This document shows positions 45,289 through 53,412 of a stretch of DNA of 64,000 nt, one piece after another. The notes under the pieces are model-generated. The model was not told where the DNA came from. It saw only the letters and a list, made by a program, of their open reading frames with translations, and did not search any database. Numbering within the stretch: position 1 is the stretch's first letter; each line of letters begins with the position of its first letter. The translations under genes and the position numbers were made by a program. The DNA comes from Larkinella rosea. Its GTDB lineage: Bacteria; Bacteroidota; Bacteroidia; Cytophagales; Spirosomataceae. Location: assembly GCF_003858635.1 (NCBI RefSeq), contig NZ_RQJO01000007.1, positions 125,941 to 189,940 on the forward strand. Reading direction: 5' to 3'.

Positions 45289-46008
45289 TCACGTTTTATG
45301 AACATCCTGGAACCGCAACATGTCGTCGAGCCGCTGTTCCTTTTCGTTATCAAAACCACACGATGAATTGAACTCCTGCGGATTCTGATAGGTTCCAAAA
45401 AGCATATCCCACCAGACAATATCACCGTAATTGTTGGTGTGTTTGTTGTGTTCGTGGTGAATCCGGTGCATTTCTGGGCGTTGAAAAATATAGCCAATCC
45501 AGCGGGGTGTCCGCACATTGGTGTGGTAAAAAAACTCGCCCAATGCCGTACAAAGGGTATAAATACCACCGGCTTCGGGACTCAGTCCCAGCGTCGTATA
45601 AACGAGTAAACTGCCGATAATCGAATTAACCGTCATTTCGAGCGGATGTTTGTAAAACGAAGTGATGACTTCGATCCGTTGCGGACTGTGGTGAATCTGA
45701 TGAAAATGCGTCCATAAAAAAGCGACCGTATGCCGCCAGCGATGCCACCAGTAGAATATAAAAGTAGCCATGAAATAGGCGATTAAACCACCCAGAACTG
45801 GATTTACGTAATTGGATAAATAAAACAATGAATAGCTCGACAGCCACTTTTCCCACGTAAAACCGGCTACTACCACCACCAATAATTGGATGAAATTAAC
45901 CGCCAGAACGCGAATGGTCCAGGTCGGAACAGGTGGTAATTTCCAACCCGGGAAAAAACGCTCGAGCAGAAAACAAAAGGCGAAAGTGATAAAAATGATG
46001 GGTAACAT
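45289..46008 (-). CDS. Sterol desaturase / fatty acid hydroxylase family protein
   Basis: 239 residues from the ATG at 46008. Polytopic membrane protein with the three histidine clusters of the di-iron FA-hydroxylase superfamily: HRWRH, HQIHHSPQ and HRIHHEHNKHTN. Members hydroxylate or desaturate lipids such as sterols, carotenoids or ornithine lipids; the substrate here is unknown. Downstream neighbour is the SelW-like gene. Confidence 0.9.
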   Translation of the reverse strand: MLPIIFITFAFCFLLERFFPGWKLPPVPTWTIRVLAVNFIQLLVVVVAGFTWEKWLSSYSLFYLSNYVNPVLGGLIAYFMATFIFYWWHRWRHTVAFLWTHFHQIHHSPQRIEVITSFYKHPLEMTVNSIIGSLLVYTTLGLSPEAGGIYTLCTALGEFFYHTNVRTPRWIGYIFQRPEMHRIHHEHNKHTNNYGDIVWWDMLFGTYQNPQEFNSSCGFDNEKEQRLDDMLRFQDVHKT

Positions 46009-46095
46009 ACCGGTAGCAGGTTTTGGTTGACAAGCCAAAATAACCCGTTACCAGATCGTGAAAAATTGATAAATATCAAGTTCGCTTCAAATTAT

Positions 46096-46662
46096 TTATT
46101 GCTTATTCGCCCGCAAGCGGCTCACGGTTTCGGGTGATAAACCCAGGTGTGAGGCAATGTATTTTAGGGGAACCCGGCGAAAAATCTCCGGGAAATCAGT
46201 CAGCAACTGCTCGTATCGTTCCCGAGCCGACTGCATCCGAAGGTTCTGTGCCCGCTGTTCACTTCGCAAATAATACCGCTCTGTCAGCAGGCGTCCTACT
46301 TTGTTAAATTCGGGAAAGGTAGCATACAACCGCTGAAGCTGCTCGTATGTAATCGACCACAAAACGCTCTCTTCCAGCAGTTCGACGTATTCCTGAGCGG
46401 GCTGGCGGGAATAGAAACTGACGATTGAAATAATAAAATCGGATTCTTTCATAAACCACGACGTTACCTCCCGATCTTCTTTCAGAAAATAGCCGCGAGC
46501 GACCCCTTTTTCAATGAAAAAAATCCGTTCGCTGACCTGGCCGGGTATCAACAGCCAGTGCCGACGGGGTAATTCGTGCCGACGGAGCATTTGCCGAAGC
46601 ATACTTTCAAGCGGTTCAGCAATCGGCTGCAACTGCCTGATCGAGTTTAGTAAGGTTTCCAT
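46096..46662 (-). CDS. Crp/Fnr family transcriptional regulator
   Basis: 188 residues from the ATG at 46662. A cyclic-nucleotide-binding-like domain (LLIPGQVSERIFFIEKGVAR, FLKEDREVTSWFMKE) is followed by a shortened C-terminal helical domain with the HTH HLGLSPETVSRLRANKQ. No FNR-type cysteine cluster is seen. This Bacteroidota subgroup often regulates adjacent small metabolic or stress genes. A palindrome TTCAGG-N4-CCTGAA at 46691-46706 sits just upstream of the start and may be its own operator. Divergent from the AraC gene. Confidence 0.87.
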   Translation of the reverse strand: METLLNSIRQLQPIAEPLESMLRQMLRRHELPRRHWLLIPGQVSERIFFIEKGVARGYFLKEDREVTSWFMKESDFIISIVSFYSRQPAQEYVELLEESVLWSITYEQLQRLYATFPEFNKVGRLLTERYYLRSEQRAQNLRMQSARERYEQLLTDFPEIFRRVPLKYIASHLGLSPETVSRLRANKQ

Positions 46663-46690
46663 TTCGTTTAACAAAGATTGCAAAAACCGG

Positions 46691-46706
46691 TTCAGGGCGT
46701 CCTGAA
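46691..46706. promoter_or_regulatory. Palindrome TTCAGGgcgtCCTGAA upstream of the Crp/Fnr gene
   Basis: Perfect dyad with a 4-bp centre, the geometry of CRP/FNR operators (TTGAT-N4-ATCAA), 29 bp upstream of the regulator's start and 86 bp from the AraC gene. Confidence 0.4.
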
Positions 46707-46741
46707 AAACCCGTTATCTCATCCGAATCTACTCAATCTGA

Positions 46742-46771
46742 TTTGCCATTGATTTGATTTTTGTATATTTG
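46742..46771 (+). promoter_or_regulatory. Promoter TTTG-N18-TATATTTG of the AraC-type gene
   Basis: TTTG at 46742-46745 and TATATTTG at 46764-46771 match the Bacteroidota -33/-7 pair. The -7 element ends only 5 bases before the ATG at 46777. Confidence 0.6.
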
Positions 46772-46776
46772 AATCG

Positions 46777-47685
46777 ATGGCTGCTTTCGTTGGACTTGAC
46801 TCGTTTTATAAAAACATTCTGAACCGAACGTCGGAATACCCCAAAAATGAAGTGGGTCATTTCAATATTTTTAAGGTGGAAGACATTCGGCTGCCAACTC
46901 ACAAACCGGTACATTATACCCGTCGTAATTTTTTTAAGATGACGCTGGTCACCGGTCACAGTAAAATTCATTATGCCGACCAGAGTATCGAAGTGAACGG
47001 CAGCGTTCTGGTTTTTACAAACCCGATGATTCCGTATTTCTGGGAAATTATCAGCGAAGAACAGACCGGTTTTATGTGCATTTTTACGGAAGCCTTTTTC
47101 AGTCGGTTTGGTAGTATCAGTGAATATCCGGTTTTTCAACACGCTGATTCGGCCGTCATCGCTTTAAATGAGAGCGAAGCTGCCAGTTACAAAGCCCTGT
47201 TTGTAAGAATGTTGGATGAATTACAGGGTGATTACGCTTACAAATACGATCTCCTGCGCAACCTGCTGATGGAGGTGGTTCACGGAGCGCAGAAAATGCG
47301 ACCGCTGGCTGGAGACCGGCACGCTGGATCGAATGCGGCCGAACGCATCACCGGTTTGTTCGCCGAATTGCTGGAGCGGCAATTCCCGATCGAATTGAGC
47401 AATCAGGTCATTCAGCTCAATACCCCGGCGGCTTTTGCCCGTCAACTGAATATTCACGTCAATCATTTGAATAAGGCGCTGAAGGAAACAACCGGCCAAA
47501 CTACTTCGCAATTGATCAGCGATCGGGTGCTACAGGAAGCCAAAGTTCTGCTGAAAAGCACGAACTGGACGATTTCCGAAATCGCCTGGAGCCTGGGGTT
47601 TGAAGAGCCGAATCATTTTTCCAGCTTCTTTAAAAACCGGGCAAAACTAACAGCCCAGAAATTCAGAAGCTCGAACACAGATTGA
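46777..47685 (+). CDS. AraC family transcriptional regulator
   Basis: 302 residues. The N-terminal cupin-like sensor part (VHYTRRNFFKMTLVTGHSKI, YADQSIEVNGSVLVFTNPMI) is followed by a C-terminal double HTH (AAFARQLNIHVNHLNKALKE, WTISEIAWSLGFEEPNHFSS). It is 79 bp upstream of an SDR oxidoreductase gene on the same strand, which is a common regulator-target pair in Bacteroidota; regulation of that gene is inference. Confidence 0.92.
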   Translation: MAAFVGLDSFYKNILNRTSEYPKNEVGHFNIFKVEDIRLPTHKPVHYTRRNFFKMTLVTGHSKIHYADQSIEVNGSVLVFTNPMIPYFWEIISEEQTGFMCIFTEAFFSRFGSISEYPVFQHADSAVIALNESEAASYKALFVRMLDELQGDYAYKYDLLRNLLMEVVHGAQKMRPLAGDRHAGSNAAERITGLFAELLERQFPIELSNQVIQLNTPAAFARQLNIHVNHLNKALKETTGQTTSQLISDRVLQEAKVLLKSTNWTISEIAWSLGFEEPNHFSSFFKNRAKLTAQKFRSSNTD

Positions 47686-47764
47686 TTTTTGTAGTTTTTG
47701 ATTTCATTCCTGTATCGTCGCTGTCGGCGGTTTTCCGGACCTTTGTTCCATAAAAAATTCTCTT

Positions 47765-48679
47765 ATGTGGACAAAGAAAAATATTTCCGATCAGACCGGT
47801 AAAACGGCGATCGTCACCGGTGCCAACGCCGGTATTGGTTTTGAAACCGCTCTGGCCCTGTACGAAGCGGGGGCGCTGGTGATACTCGCCTGCCGCAGTC
47901 TGGAAAAGGCCGAAGAAGCCCTCCATCAATTAAAGAAACAGGGAGGAAAAGGTACGCTGGAAATCGGTCTGCTTGATTTGTCAAGTCTGGATTCGGTCCG
48001 GCAGTTTGCCGAAACGTTCCGCAAAAACCACTCACAACTTCACTTATTGATCAACAATGCGGGCGTCATGATTCCACCGGCCTCGAAAACCGCCGAAGGG
48101 TTTGAGCTGCAATTTGGCGTCAATTTCATCGGACATTTTGCCCTGACCGGATATTTGTATCCGCTACTCCAGTCAACTTCCGGTTCGCGGATTGTAACGG
48201 TCAGCAGTGGCGCCTACCGGCGTGGTGCGATCGATTTTGATAACTTACGGTCCGAAAAAGATTACGATCCTACGCGGGAATACGGTCAAAGCAAACTGGC
48301 CAATATCCTGTTTGCGCTTGAATTGCAGCGCCGGATCACGGCCATCGGCGACCCGGTTCTTTCGTTGGCGGTTCAACCCGGCGCTAATAAAACCGAACTG
48401 TCACGGTATATGACGGAAGATGCTTTTACGGCGGCTATCGAGCGGGTGGGTCCGCTGATGGACCCCTGGCAAGGTGCGCTGCCTTCGTTGTATGCCGCAG
48501 TGTCGGACGAGGTGAGGCCGGGCGGTTTTTACGAACCCGATCAGGACAATGGTTATCGGGGATTTCCGGTGCTGTCGATACTGGAACCGCATGCGCAGGA
48601 TGAAACCGTGGCGAAAAAGCTTTGGAATTTTGCCGAAGAGGTTACCGGCCTGCAATATCCAGTATCATTCCAGTCCTGA
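47765..48679 (+). CDS. Short-chain dehydrogenase/reductase
   Basis: 304 residues. Rossmann cofactor motif TGANAGIGFE near the N-terminus, the NNAG motif in HLLINNAGVMIPP, catalytic Ser in VTVSSGAYRR and the YxxxK pair in EYGQSKLANILF. Arg after CRSLEKAEEA suggests NADP preference. It resembles retinol-dehydrogenase/WW-domain oxidoreductase-like SDRs. Substrate unknown. Likely controlled by the AraC-type regulator encoded just upstream. Confidence 0.92.
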   Translation: MWTKKNISDQTGKTAIVTGANAGIGFETALALYEAGALVILACRSLEKAEEALHQLKKQGGKGTLEIGLLDLSSLDSVRQFAETFRKNHSQLHLLINNAGVMIPPASKTAEGFELQFGVNFIGHFALTGYLYPLLQSTSGSRIVTVSSGAYRRGAIDFDNLRSEKDYDPTREYGQSKLANILFALELQRRITAIGDPVLSLAVQPGANKTELSRYMTEDAFTAAIERVGPLMDPWQGALPSLYAAVSDEVRPGGFYEPDQDNGYRGFPVLSILEPHAQDETVAKKLWNFAEEVTGLQYPVSFQS

Positions 48680-48692
48680 GAGCTGCACCGAA

Positions 48693-48737
48693 TAAAAACC
48701 GGCGGTTTTCATTTAAAGAAAATCCGCCAGTTTTTTG
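48693..48737 (+). terminator. Terminator after the SDR gene
   Basis: AAAAACCGGCGGTTTTC pairs with GAAAATCCGCCAGTTTTTT with few mismatches, followed by T residues. Confidence 0.75.
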
Positions 48738-48903
48738 ATTCGGTAAAGCAGAAATGTTCATTCAGTCGTTTCGTGAATTTTCGCGGGAATCCGCTAATCC
48801 GTTTCATCGTGACTCCTTCCGATTCTTCTTCCATTCCTGTAACTTATCATTGCAAAAACCATTTCTTTCGGCGTACTTGGTTGCAACTAAATCACTTGCC
48901 ATC

Positions 48904-49299
48904 ATGGAAAATCAACCGTACAACAATCCGCCACTTCCGCCATCTCCCACCACGTCCCTGAGCCCTTCCGACGAACGGATGTGGGGGTTGCTGGCTCACC
49001 TGAGCTCACTGGCCGGTTTCATCATTCCGTTTGGAAATATCATCGGGCCGGTTGTGGTCTGGCAGATTCAGAAAGATAAATCGGCATTCGTGGATTACCA
49101 CGGCAAAGAAGCCGTGAATTTTCAGATCACGATGGCCATTGCCTACTGCGTGGCCTTTCTGCTGATTATTATCTTTATCGGAATACCAATTCTGATCGTG
49201 CTGGGCGTACTTAATATCATTTTTGCCGTTCTCGCCGGAATCAAAGCCAACAACGGCGAATATTACCAGTATCCGTTTGCGATTCGGTTGATAAAGTAG
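48904..49299 (+). CDS. DUF4870 membrane protein
   Basis: 131 residues from the ATG at 48904; the frame is open 150 bases upstream but that part is Phe/Ser-rich and not family-like. After a proline-rich start, DERMWGLLAHLSSLAGFIIP and the block FVDYHGKEAVNFQIT identify DUF4870, with three membrane segments (FGNIIGPVVVWQI region, AIAYCVAFLLIIIFIGIPIL, VLGVLNIIFAVLAGI). Function unknown. Confidence 0.88.
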   Translation: MENQPYNNPPLPPSPTTSLSPSDERMWGLLAHLSSLAGFIIPFGNIIGPVVVWQIQKDKSAFVDYHGKEAVNFQITMAIAYCVAFLLIIIFIGIPILIVLGVLNIIFAVLAGIKANNGEYYQYPFAIRLIK

Positions 49300-49333
49300 T
49301 TTAAAGCTCAATTGCCCGTATTTTCCTTATAAA

Positions 49334-49921
49334 TTAAAACCACGGACGGCGGACTTTGAAGGTTCGTTTCAGGCCACGGATCAGGAGGAAGGCTCCGAGC
49401 ACACCGAAAATAATGGCCAGTACGGTGATGTGCAGCACCGCAAAAACGATGGCGACACCAATAATGGGGATCGATGCTTTAAGCTGCCAGGGAATCCGTT
49501 GCCACCAATTTAGTTTCTTGCGCGGTTTAAGTCCGAGAATTTCGCGCAAGGTTTTCTTCTGACCCGGTTTGGGTCGGGGTTGAGGGAACGTGCTGTTTTC
49601 AACAGCGCCGGCCGACGAATGAACCAGCAAACTCGTCGACTGGTGCGGGCGTTGCGTGGCCGAAGGCACCGGGGGAACGACCGCAGCAGATGCGTAAAAT
49701 TCCGGCATTGGCGGTTTGGGTACCGGAGATTCAGAAACCGTGCCGGCCCATTCGACTACCTCAATGCCCACCGTATCTTCGGGCGAAGCTACCGGTTTTG
49801 GTTTTCCGGACGATCGAAACGATTCAACGGGGATAGGCTGGTAGCGTGCGTAGGGTCGATGGCAGGAAACGGCAAACAAACAGCAAACGACGGCAAGGGG
49901 AGCAAGGGCACTTTTTCTCAT
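49334..49921 (-). CDS. Hypothetical lipoprotein with C-terminal membrane segments
   Basis: 195 residues from the ATG at 49921. A lipoprotein signal peptide (LAVVCCLFAVSC, Cys20) is followed by a long Pro/Ser/Val-rich low-complexity region, a basic segment (KPGQKKTLREILGLKPRKK) and two adjacent hydrophobic segments (IPIIGVAIVFAVLHITVLAI, FGVLGAFLLIRGL). The combination is common in Cytophagales proteins of unknown function. No specific family recognised. Confidence 0.7.
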   Translation of the reverse strand: MRKSALAPLAVVCCLFAVSCHRPYARYQPIPVESFRSSGKPKPVASPEDTVGIEVVEWAGTVSESPVPKPPMPEFYASAAVVPPVPSATQRPHQSTSLLVHSSAGAVENSTFPQPRPKPGQKKTLREILGLKPRKKLNWWQRIPWQLKASIPIIGVAIVFAVLHITVLAIIFGVLGAFLLIRGLKRTFKVRRPWF

Positions 49922-50009
49922 CAGGCTGAACGACGGTTCGGGATGCAAAACCTTCCTTTACAACGAAACCGATCCACCGGTTTATACTTTCTGAACCGGA
50001 AATTATGAT

Positions 50010-50049
50010 CAAAAAAAGACCTGTATGGCTGATTAGTCCCTACAGGTCT
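50010..50049 (-). terminator. Terminator of the secG operon
   Basis: AGACCTGTA (50018-50026) pairs with TACAGGTCT (50041-50049); on the minus strand it runs into TTTTTTT. It lies about 45 bp after the secG stop. Confidence 0.8.
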
Positions 50050-50092
50050 GAAAGTCAATCGCTTAAAAACGAAGCCTTATGCTTGGAGTCGC

Positions 50093-50464
50093 TTATTTAG
50101 CGGGTGTTCCGCTTTGGGGCGTTGTGGCCGGAGCAGCAGGTGCTTGCTGAGCCGGAGCCTGTACGCCAGCTCCCGGTACGGTTTTCGTCGCGGCTGCGTC
50201 AACGTTGGCGCTGTTGATCGTTGCTCCAATCGGGTTCCGATCGGTAGCGATGTAGGTTGCGAGCGTCAATGCCATGATGGCGATGGCAAGTCCCCAGGTC
50301 ACCTGTTCGAGCAGATCAGTGGTTTTCTTTACACCCATCAACTGGTTAGAACCAAGTCCACCAAATTCACCGGATAAACCGCCCCCCTTGGAGTTTTGAA
50401 TAAGTACTACCAAAATCAGTAATACGGTACAAATACAAATTAATACAATGATTGCCGTTAGCAT
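50093..50464 (-). CDS. secG: Preprotein translocase subunit SecG
   Basis: 123 residues with two membrane helices (TAIIVLICICTVLLILVVLI and WGLAIAIMALTLATYIA) enclosing the SecG loop IQNSKGGGLSGEFGGLGSNQ and MGVKKTTDLLEQ. The C-terminus is a Pro/Ala/Gln/Thr-rich tail, longer than in enterobacteria but typical of Bacteroidota. SecG supports SecYE translocation. It ends the run miaB, sigma-54 activator, lptE, TPR-like gene, secG. Confidence 0.95.
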   Translation of the reverse strand: MLTAIIVLICICTVLLILVVLIQNSKGGGLSGEFGGLGSNQLMGVKKTTDLLEQVTWGLAIAIMALTLATYIATDRNPIGATINSANVDAAATKTVPGAGVQAPAQQAPAAPATTPQSGTPAK

Positions 50465-50519
50465 TTCGATTCGCCCTTGCGGTTATTTTAGTATGCGTAT
50501 TGTTATAGAAAGGAGTTAT

Positions 50520-51395
50520 TTACGACTCTTTTGGCCCTTTTAGAGCCTCGATTTTCTCCGCAAAATAAACCTTTTTTTCCGGATTTTTCAACATTAGTTT
50601 CACGTAAATGTCAATAGCGCGCTCGGACTTGCCCTGTCGGGCCAGAATTTGCGCGAAAGCCTCCGTAACCGGAACGCCCGAATTGGCTGGCATCCGGCGC
50701 GTCAAATCTTCCTGATCGGCCTGTTCGCTGGTATTGAGCCGGGGGCGTTGAATCATCGGTTCCCGTTTGATGAAGTCTTCGATGATCCGCAACTGCCGGT
50801 TGCGTTCGGGGTCTGAAGCTTCAACCGCAACGGTTTTTTCCTCCGTCGATTTATGTTGTTCCAGCGTGGTCTGAATCACTTTTTCGGTTAGAATTGCCTC
50901 ATCAATGATGGGCACAACATCGTTGATCGGTTCAGGACCGGATGCTGGTTCTTCCTTTGGATTATCAACCACCGGAAGTTCTTCGAAAGCAACTGATTTG
51001 GCAAAATCGAAGATGGGATTCGAGAGAAATGGATGGTTTTGTTCGGCTTTTCGCTTAAACAATTCGTAGCTTTCTTTTTTGTAGTCGTCGGGAATCGGGA
51101 CCTGCTTGAGCGACAATTCATTCAGGCGGCTCAGTAGGTTTTCCGACCATTGAAACTCATTCTCGATCAATTTCCGTAACGCATTCCGGCTGAGGGCGTG
51201 GGCCGCTGCCTGACGAACGTAATCGACAGCGTGACTTTTCTGGTGAACCGAAGTAGCTTTGGCTGCCAGCAGATACAGCGACTGACAATACGGATAAGCC
51301 GCAATGGCTTCCGTTAACGGTTGGATATCAGCAGGTAACAACTCCTCGGGATGGGTAATCCAAAAGGAAAACGTTTCTTTGTCCAATTTGTCCAT
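50520..51395 (-). CDS. TPR-like conserved hypothetical protein
   Basis: 291 residues, soluble. Helical N-terminus with tandem-helix character (AYPYCQSLYLLAAKATSV, HALSRNALRKLIENEFQW), an acidic disordered middle, the block LRIIEDFIKREPMIQRPR, and a C-terminal helix pair FAQILARQGKSERAIDIYVK LML that resembles a single TPR. Proteins with this layout are regularly encoded between lptE and secG in Bacteroidota; the function is not known. Gap of 55 bp to secG. Confidence 0.8.
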   Translation of the reverse strand: MDKLDKETFSFWITHPEELLPADIQPLTEAIAAYPYCQSLYLLAAKATSVHQKSHAVDYVRQAAAHALSRNALRKLIENEFQWSENLLSRLNELSLKQVPIPDDYKKESYELFKRKAEQNHPFLSNPIFDFAKSVAFEELPVVDNPKEEPASGPEPINDVVPIIDEAILTEKVIQTTLEQHKSTEEKTVAVEASDPERNRQLRIIEDFIKREPMIQRPRLNTSEQADQEDLTRRMPANSGVPVTEAFAQILARQGKSERAIDIYVKLMLKNPEKKVYFAEKIEALKGPKES

Positions 51396-51523
51396 TGGAT
51401 TGAGTACGGAAAGGATGGTGTCGCTTTGGTCAAATTTAACAAATAGTTACCAGTTTCCGCTTCCGATACTAGTTATAATTAATGGCGGAGAACGGAGAAG
51501 ACAAGAGGGTTTATTCCGTGTTT

Positions 51524-52060
51524 TTACCAGTCTGCGGCCGTTTTATTGAAAATATCCAGCACCAGCTGGTCCTGAATTTTGGGCACCAGGCGACTTTCGC
51601 TCTGCGTGAGCGTCTGATTGGCCGGGAAATCCTGGTAAAACGAAAAAGCCTGATCGAAATTCTTCGTCTCGTCTTTCGAATTGGAAAACCGCACCTGAAC
51701 AGATACCTGCAAACGGTTTTGGGCCGCCTGATCGGAAGCCGTGGCGGCAACCGGCAAGACGTCATAGGCCGTGAACGACCCTTCCAGCACGATGTCGCCA
51801 TTGTTCGGAACCACCTTCATGTTGGTGTACCGCTGGTAATATTCCTTCAGTTTTTCGGTAAACTGCAACGTCAGGTTCGCCGGTCCACCAGCCGCCGAAG
51901 TCGTAAACGTATTGATTGTAATGGTTTTAATATTCGGATCGAGCGTCGTGCCGGTAAACGAATATTTTCCGCAGGAGGAAATAAACAATGCACAATGAAC
52001 CATGAACAATAAATAGAAAAGAGGAAGACGAAGCAATCGGCGGCCCATAGTGTTCATGGT
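51524..52060 (-). CDS. lptE: LptE-like LPS assembly lipoprotein
   Basis: 178 residues from the ATG at 52060; ATGs at 52102 and 52051 are also in frame, the first overlapping the preceding gene by 14 bp. Lipoprotein signal ends at Cys29 (FISSC), followed by GKYSFTGTTLDPNIKTITIN and the family block LTLQFTEKLKEYYQRYTNMK, then SFTAYDVLPVAAT. LptE plugs the LptD barrel for LPS transport to the outer leaflet. The signal-peptide region is partly encoded by one arm of a 25-bp inverted repeat, which makes the exact start uncertain. Confidence 0.85.
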   Translation of the reverse strand, partial: TMNTMGRRLLRLPLFYLLFMVHCALFISSCGKYSFTGTTLDPNIKTITINTFTTSAAGGPANLTLQFTEKLKEYYQRYTNMKVVPNNGDIVLEGSFTAYDVLPVAATASDQAAQNRLQVSVQVRFSNSKDETKNFDQAFSFYQDFPANQTLTQSESRLVPKIQDQLVLDIFNKTAADW

Positions 52061-52078
52061 TAATTGTGCATTGTTCAC
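51990..52078. repeat. Inverted repeat in the 5' part of lptE
   Basis: AACAATGCACAATGAACCAT then GAACA near 51990-52015 is nearly the exact reverse complement of the stretch at about 52051-52075 (one mismatch), around a loop of about 40 bases. Built from ATTGTTCATGGTTCATTG-type units. Confidence 0.75.
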
Positions 52079-52088
52079 TGAATCAGAA

Positions 52089-53390
52089 TTAATCTTCTTC
52101 ATCGATCTGGTATTGTTTAATCTTCCGATATAACGTCCGTTCGGAAATGCCGAGTGCCTGGGCTGCGTATTTTCTTTTGTTGTTGCTGCGCCGTAAGGCC
52201 TTGACAATCATTTCTTTTTCTTTTTTCTCCAGCGACAGTGAGTCGTCTTCCTCGGTTTCGTGGGTAATGTCTTCCACCGTTACGTCACCGGTTGCATCAG
52301 CCGTGTCGTAATCGTCGGCGTCGATCAGGTTCGCGGGCGGAAGCAAGCGGGGGACGGTTGGCTCCGGCTCCGGAATGAGTTCGCTGGGCTGGAGCGTATC
52401 GAACAATTCCTTGTGATTATTCAGGATTTCGTGACCGTTCTTTTCGTTTTTCAACACGTCGAGCACCAGCCTTTTCAGCTCGTTCATATCTCGACGCATA
52501 TCGAACAGCACCTTATAAAGAAGCTCGCGTTCGGAGAAATTGTTTTCCGAATGCATTCCGGGCAAAACCATCGGCGACTGAGACGCCTGTGACGAAACCG
52601 GTGGCAGGTATTTCGCCAGCGTCTCGGCTTCAATCACTTTGTTATTTTCCGACTCCAGAATGGACGTTTGCTCGGCAATGTTTTTCAACTGGCGGATGTT
52701 TCCCGGAAACGGATACCGAAGCAGCAACAATTTAGCAGCCTCCGAAAGCTGAATGGGCGGAATTCGGTAGCGTTCGGCAAAATCGGTCGTAAATTTCCGG
52801 AACAGAAGCTCGATGTCATCACCGCGTTCGCGCAGGGGCGGTACAAAAATCGGGACGGTATTCAACCGGTAATACAAATCTTCGCGAAACTTTCCCTGTT
52901 CGACAGCCGCCAGCAGGTTGACGTTGGTAGCTGCCACCACCCGAACATCGGTTTTCTGTACTTTCGACGAACCGACCCGGATAAACTCGCCGTTTTCGAG
53001 CACCCGCAACAGCCGGGCTTGGGTTCCCATCGGCATTTCGCCAATTTCATCCAAAAAAATGGTGCCACCGTTGGTGGTTTCAAAATACCCTTTTCGCTGA
53101 TCGACAGCACCCGTAAATGACCCTTTTTCGTGACCAAACAGTTCCGAATCGATCGTTCCTTCAGGAATGGCTCCGCAGTTGATGGCAATGAACTGGCCGT
53201 GTTTGCGGCTGCTCAGGCTGTGAATGATCTTCGAAAAAGATTCTTTCCCACTTCCGCTCTCGCCCGTAATCAACACGGTCAGATCGGTAGCCGCCACCTG
53301 AATGCCCACGTTAATCGCGTAGTTCAGGCCCGTTGCATTGCCGATAATGCCGAATCGCTGCTTGACCGACTGGATTTCTTTTAAATTCAT
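52089..53390 (-). CDS. Sigma-54-dependent transcriptional activator without receiver domain
   Basis: 433 residues. The AAA+ domain starts almost at once: Walker A GESGSGKESFSKIIH, the sigma-54 contact loop as GSFTGAVDQRKGYFE (GAFTGA variant with Ser), Walker B TIFLDEIGEMP, and arginine-finger region RYPFPGNIRQLKN. A linker follows, then a Fis-type HTH at the C-terminus (ALRRSNNKRKYAAQALGISE, RTLYRKIKQYQ). No N-terminal sensor domain is present, so activity is probably set by abundance or partner proteins. The gene sits between miaB (22 bp) and lptE, the usual Bacteroidota order. Confidence 0.93.
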   Translation of the reverse strand: MNLKEIQSVKQRFGIIGNATGLNYAINVGIQVAATDLTVLITGESGSGKESFSKIIHSLSSRKHGQFIAINCGAIPEGTIDSELFGHEKGSFTGAVDQRKGYFETTNGGTIFLDEIGEMPMGTQARLLRVLENGEFIRVGSSKVQKTDVRVVAATNVNLLAAVEQGKFREDLYYRLNTVPIFVPPLRERGDDIELLFRKFTTDFAERYRIPPIQLSEAAKLLLLRYPFPGNIRQLKNIAEQTSILESENNKVIEAETLAKYLPPVSSQASQSPMVLPGMHSENNFSERELLYKVLFDMRRDMNELKRLVLDVLKNEKNGHEILNNHKELFDTLQPSELIPEPEPTVPRLLPPANLIDADDYDTADATGDVTVEDITHETEEDDSLSLEKKEKEMIVKALRRSNNKRKYAAQALGISERTLYRKIKQYQIDEED

Positions 53391-53412
53391 AGATACTGGA
53401 AATGGGGAACTC

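Noticed and set aside
51482-52012. Plus-strand 176-codon frame
   Set aside because: Antisense to lptE; its sequence is composed of the reverse of lptE coding and the intergenic repeat.
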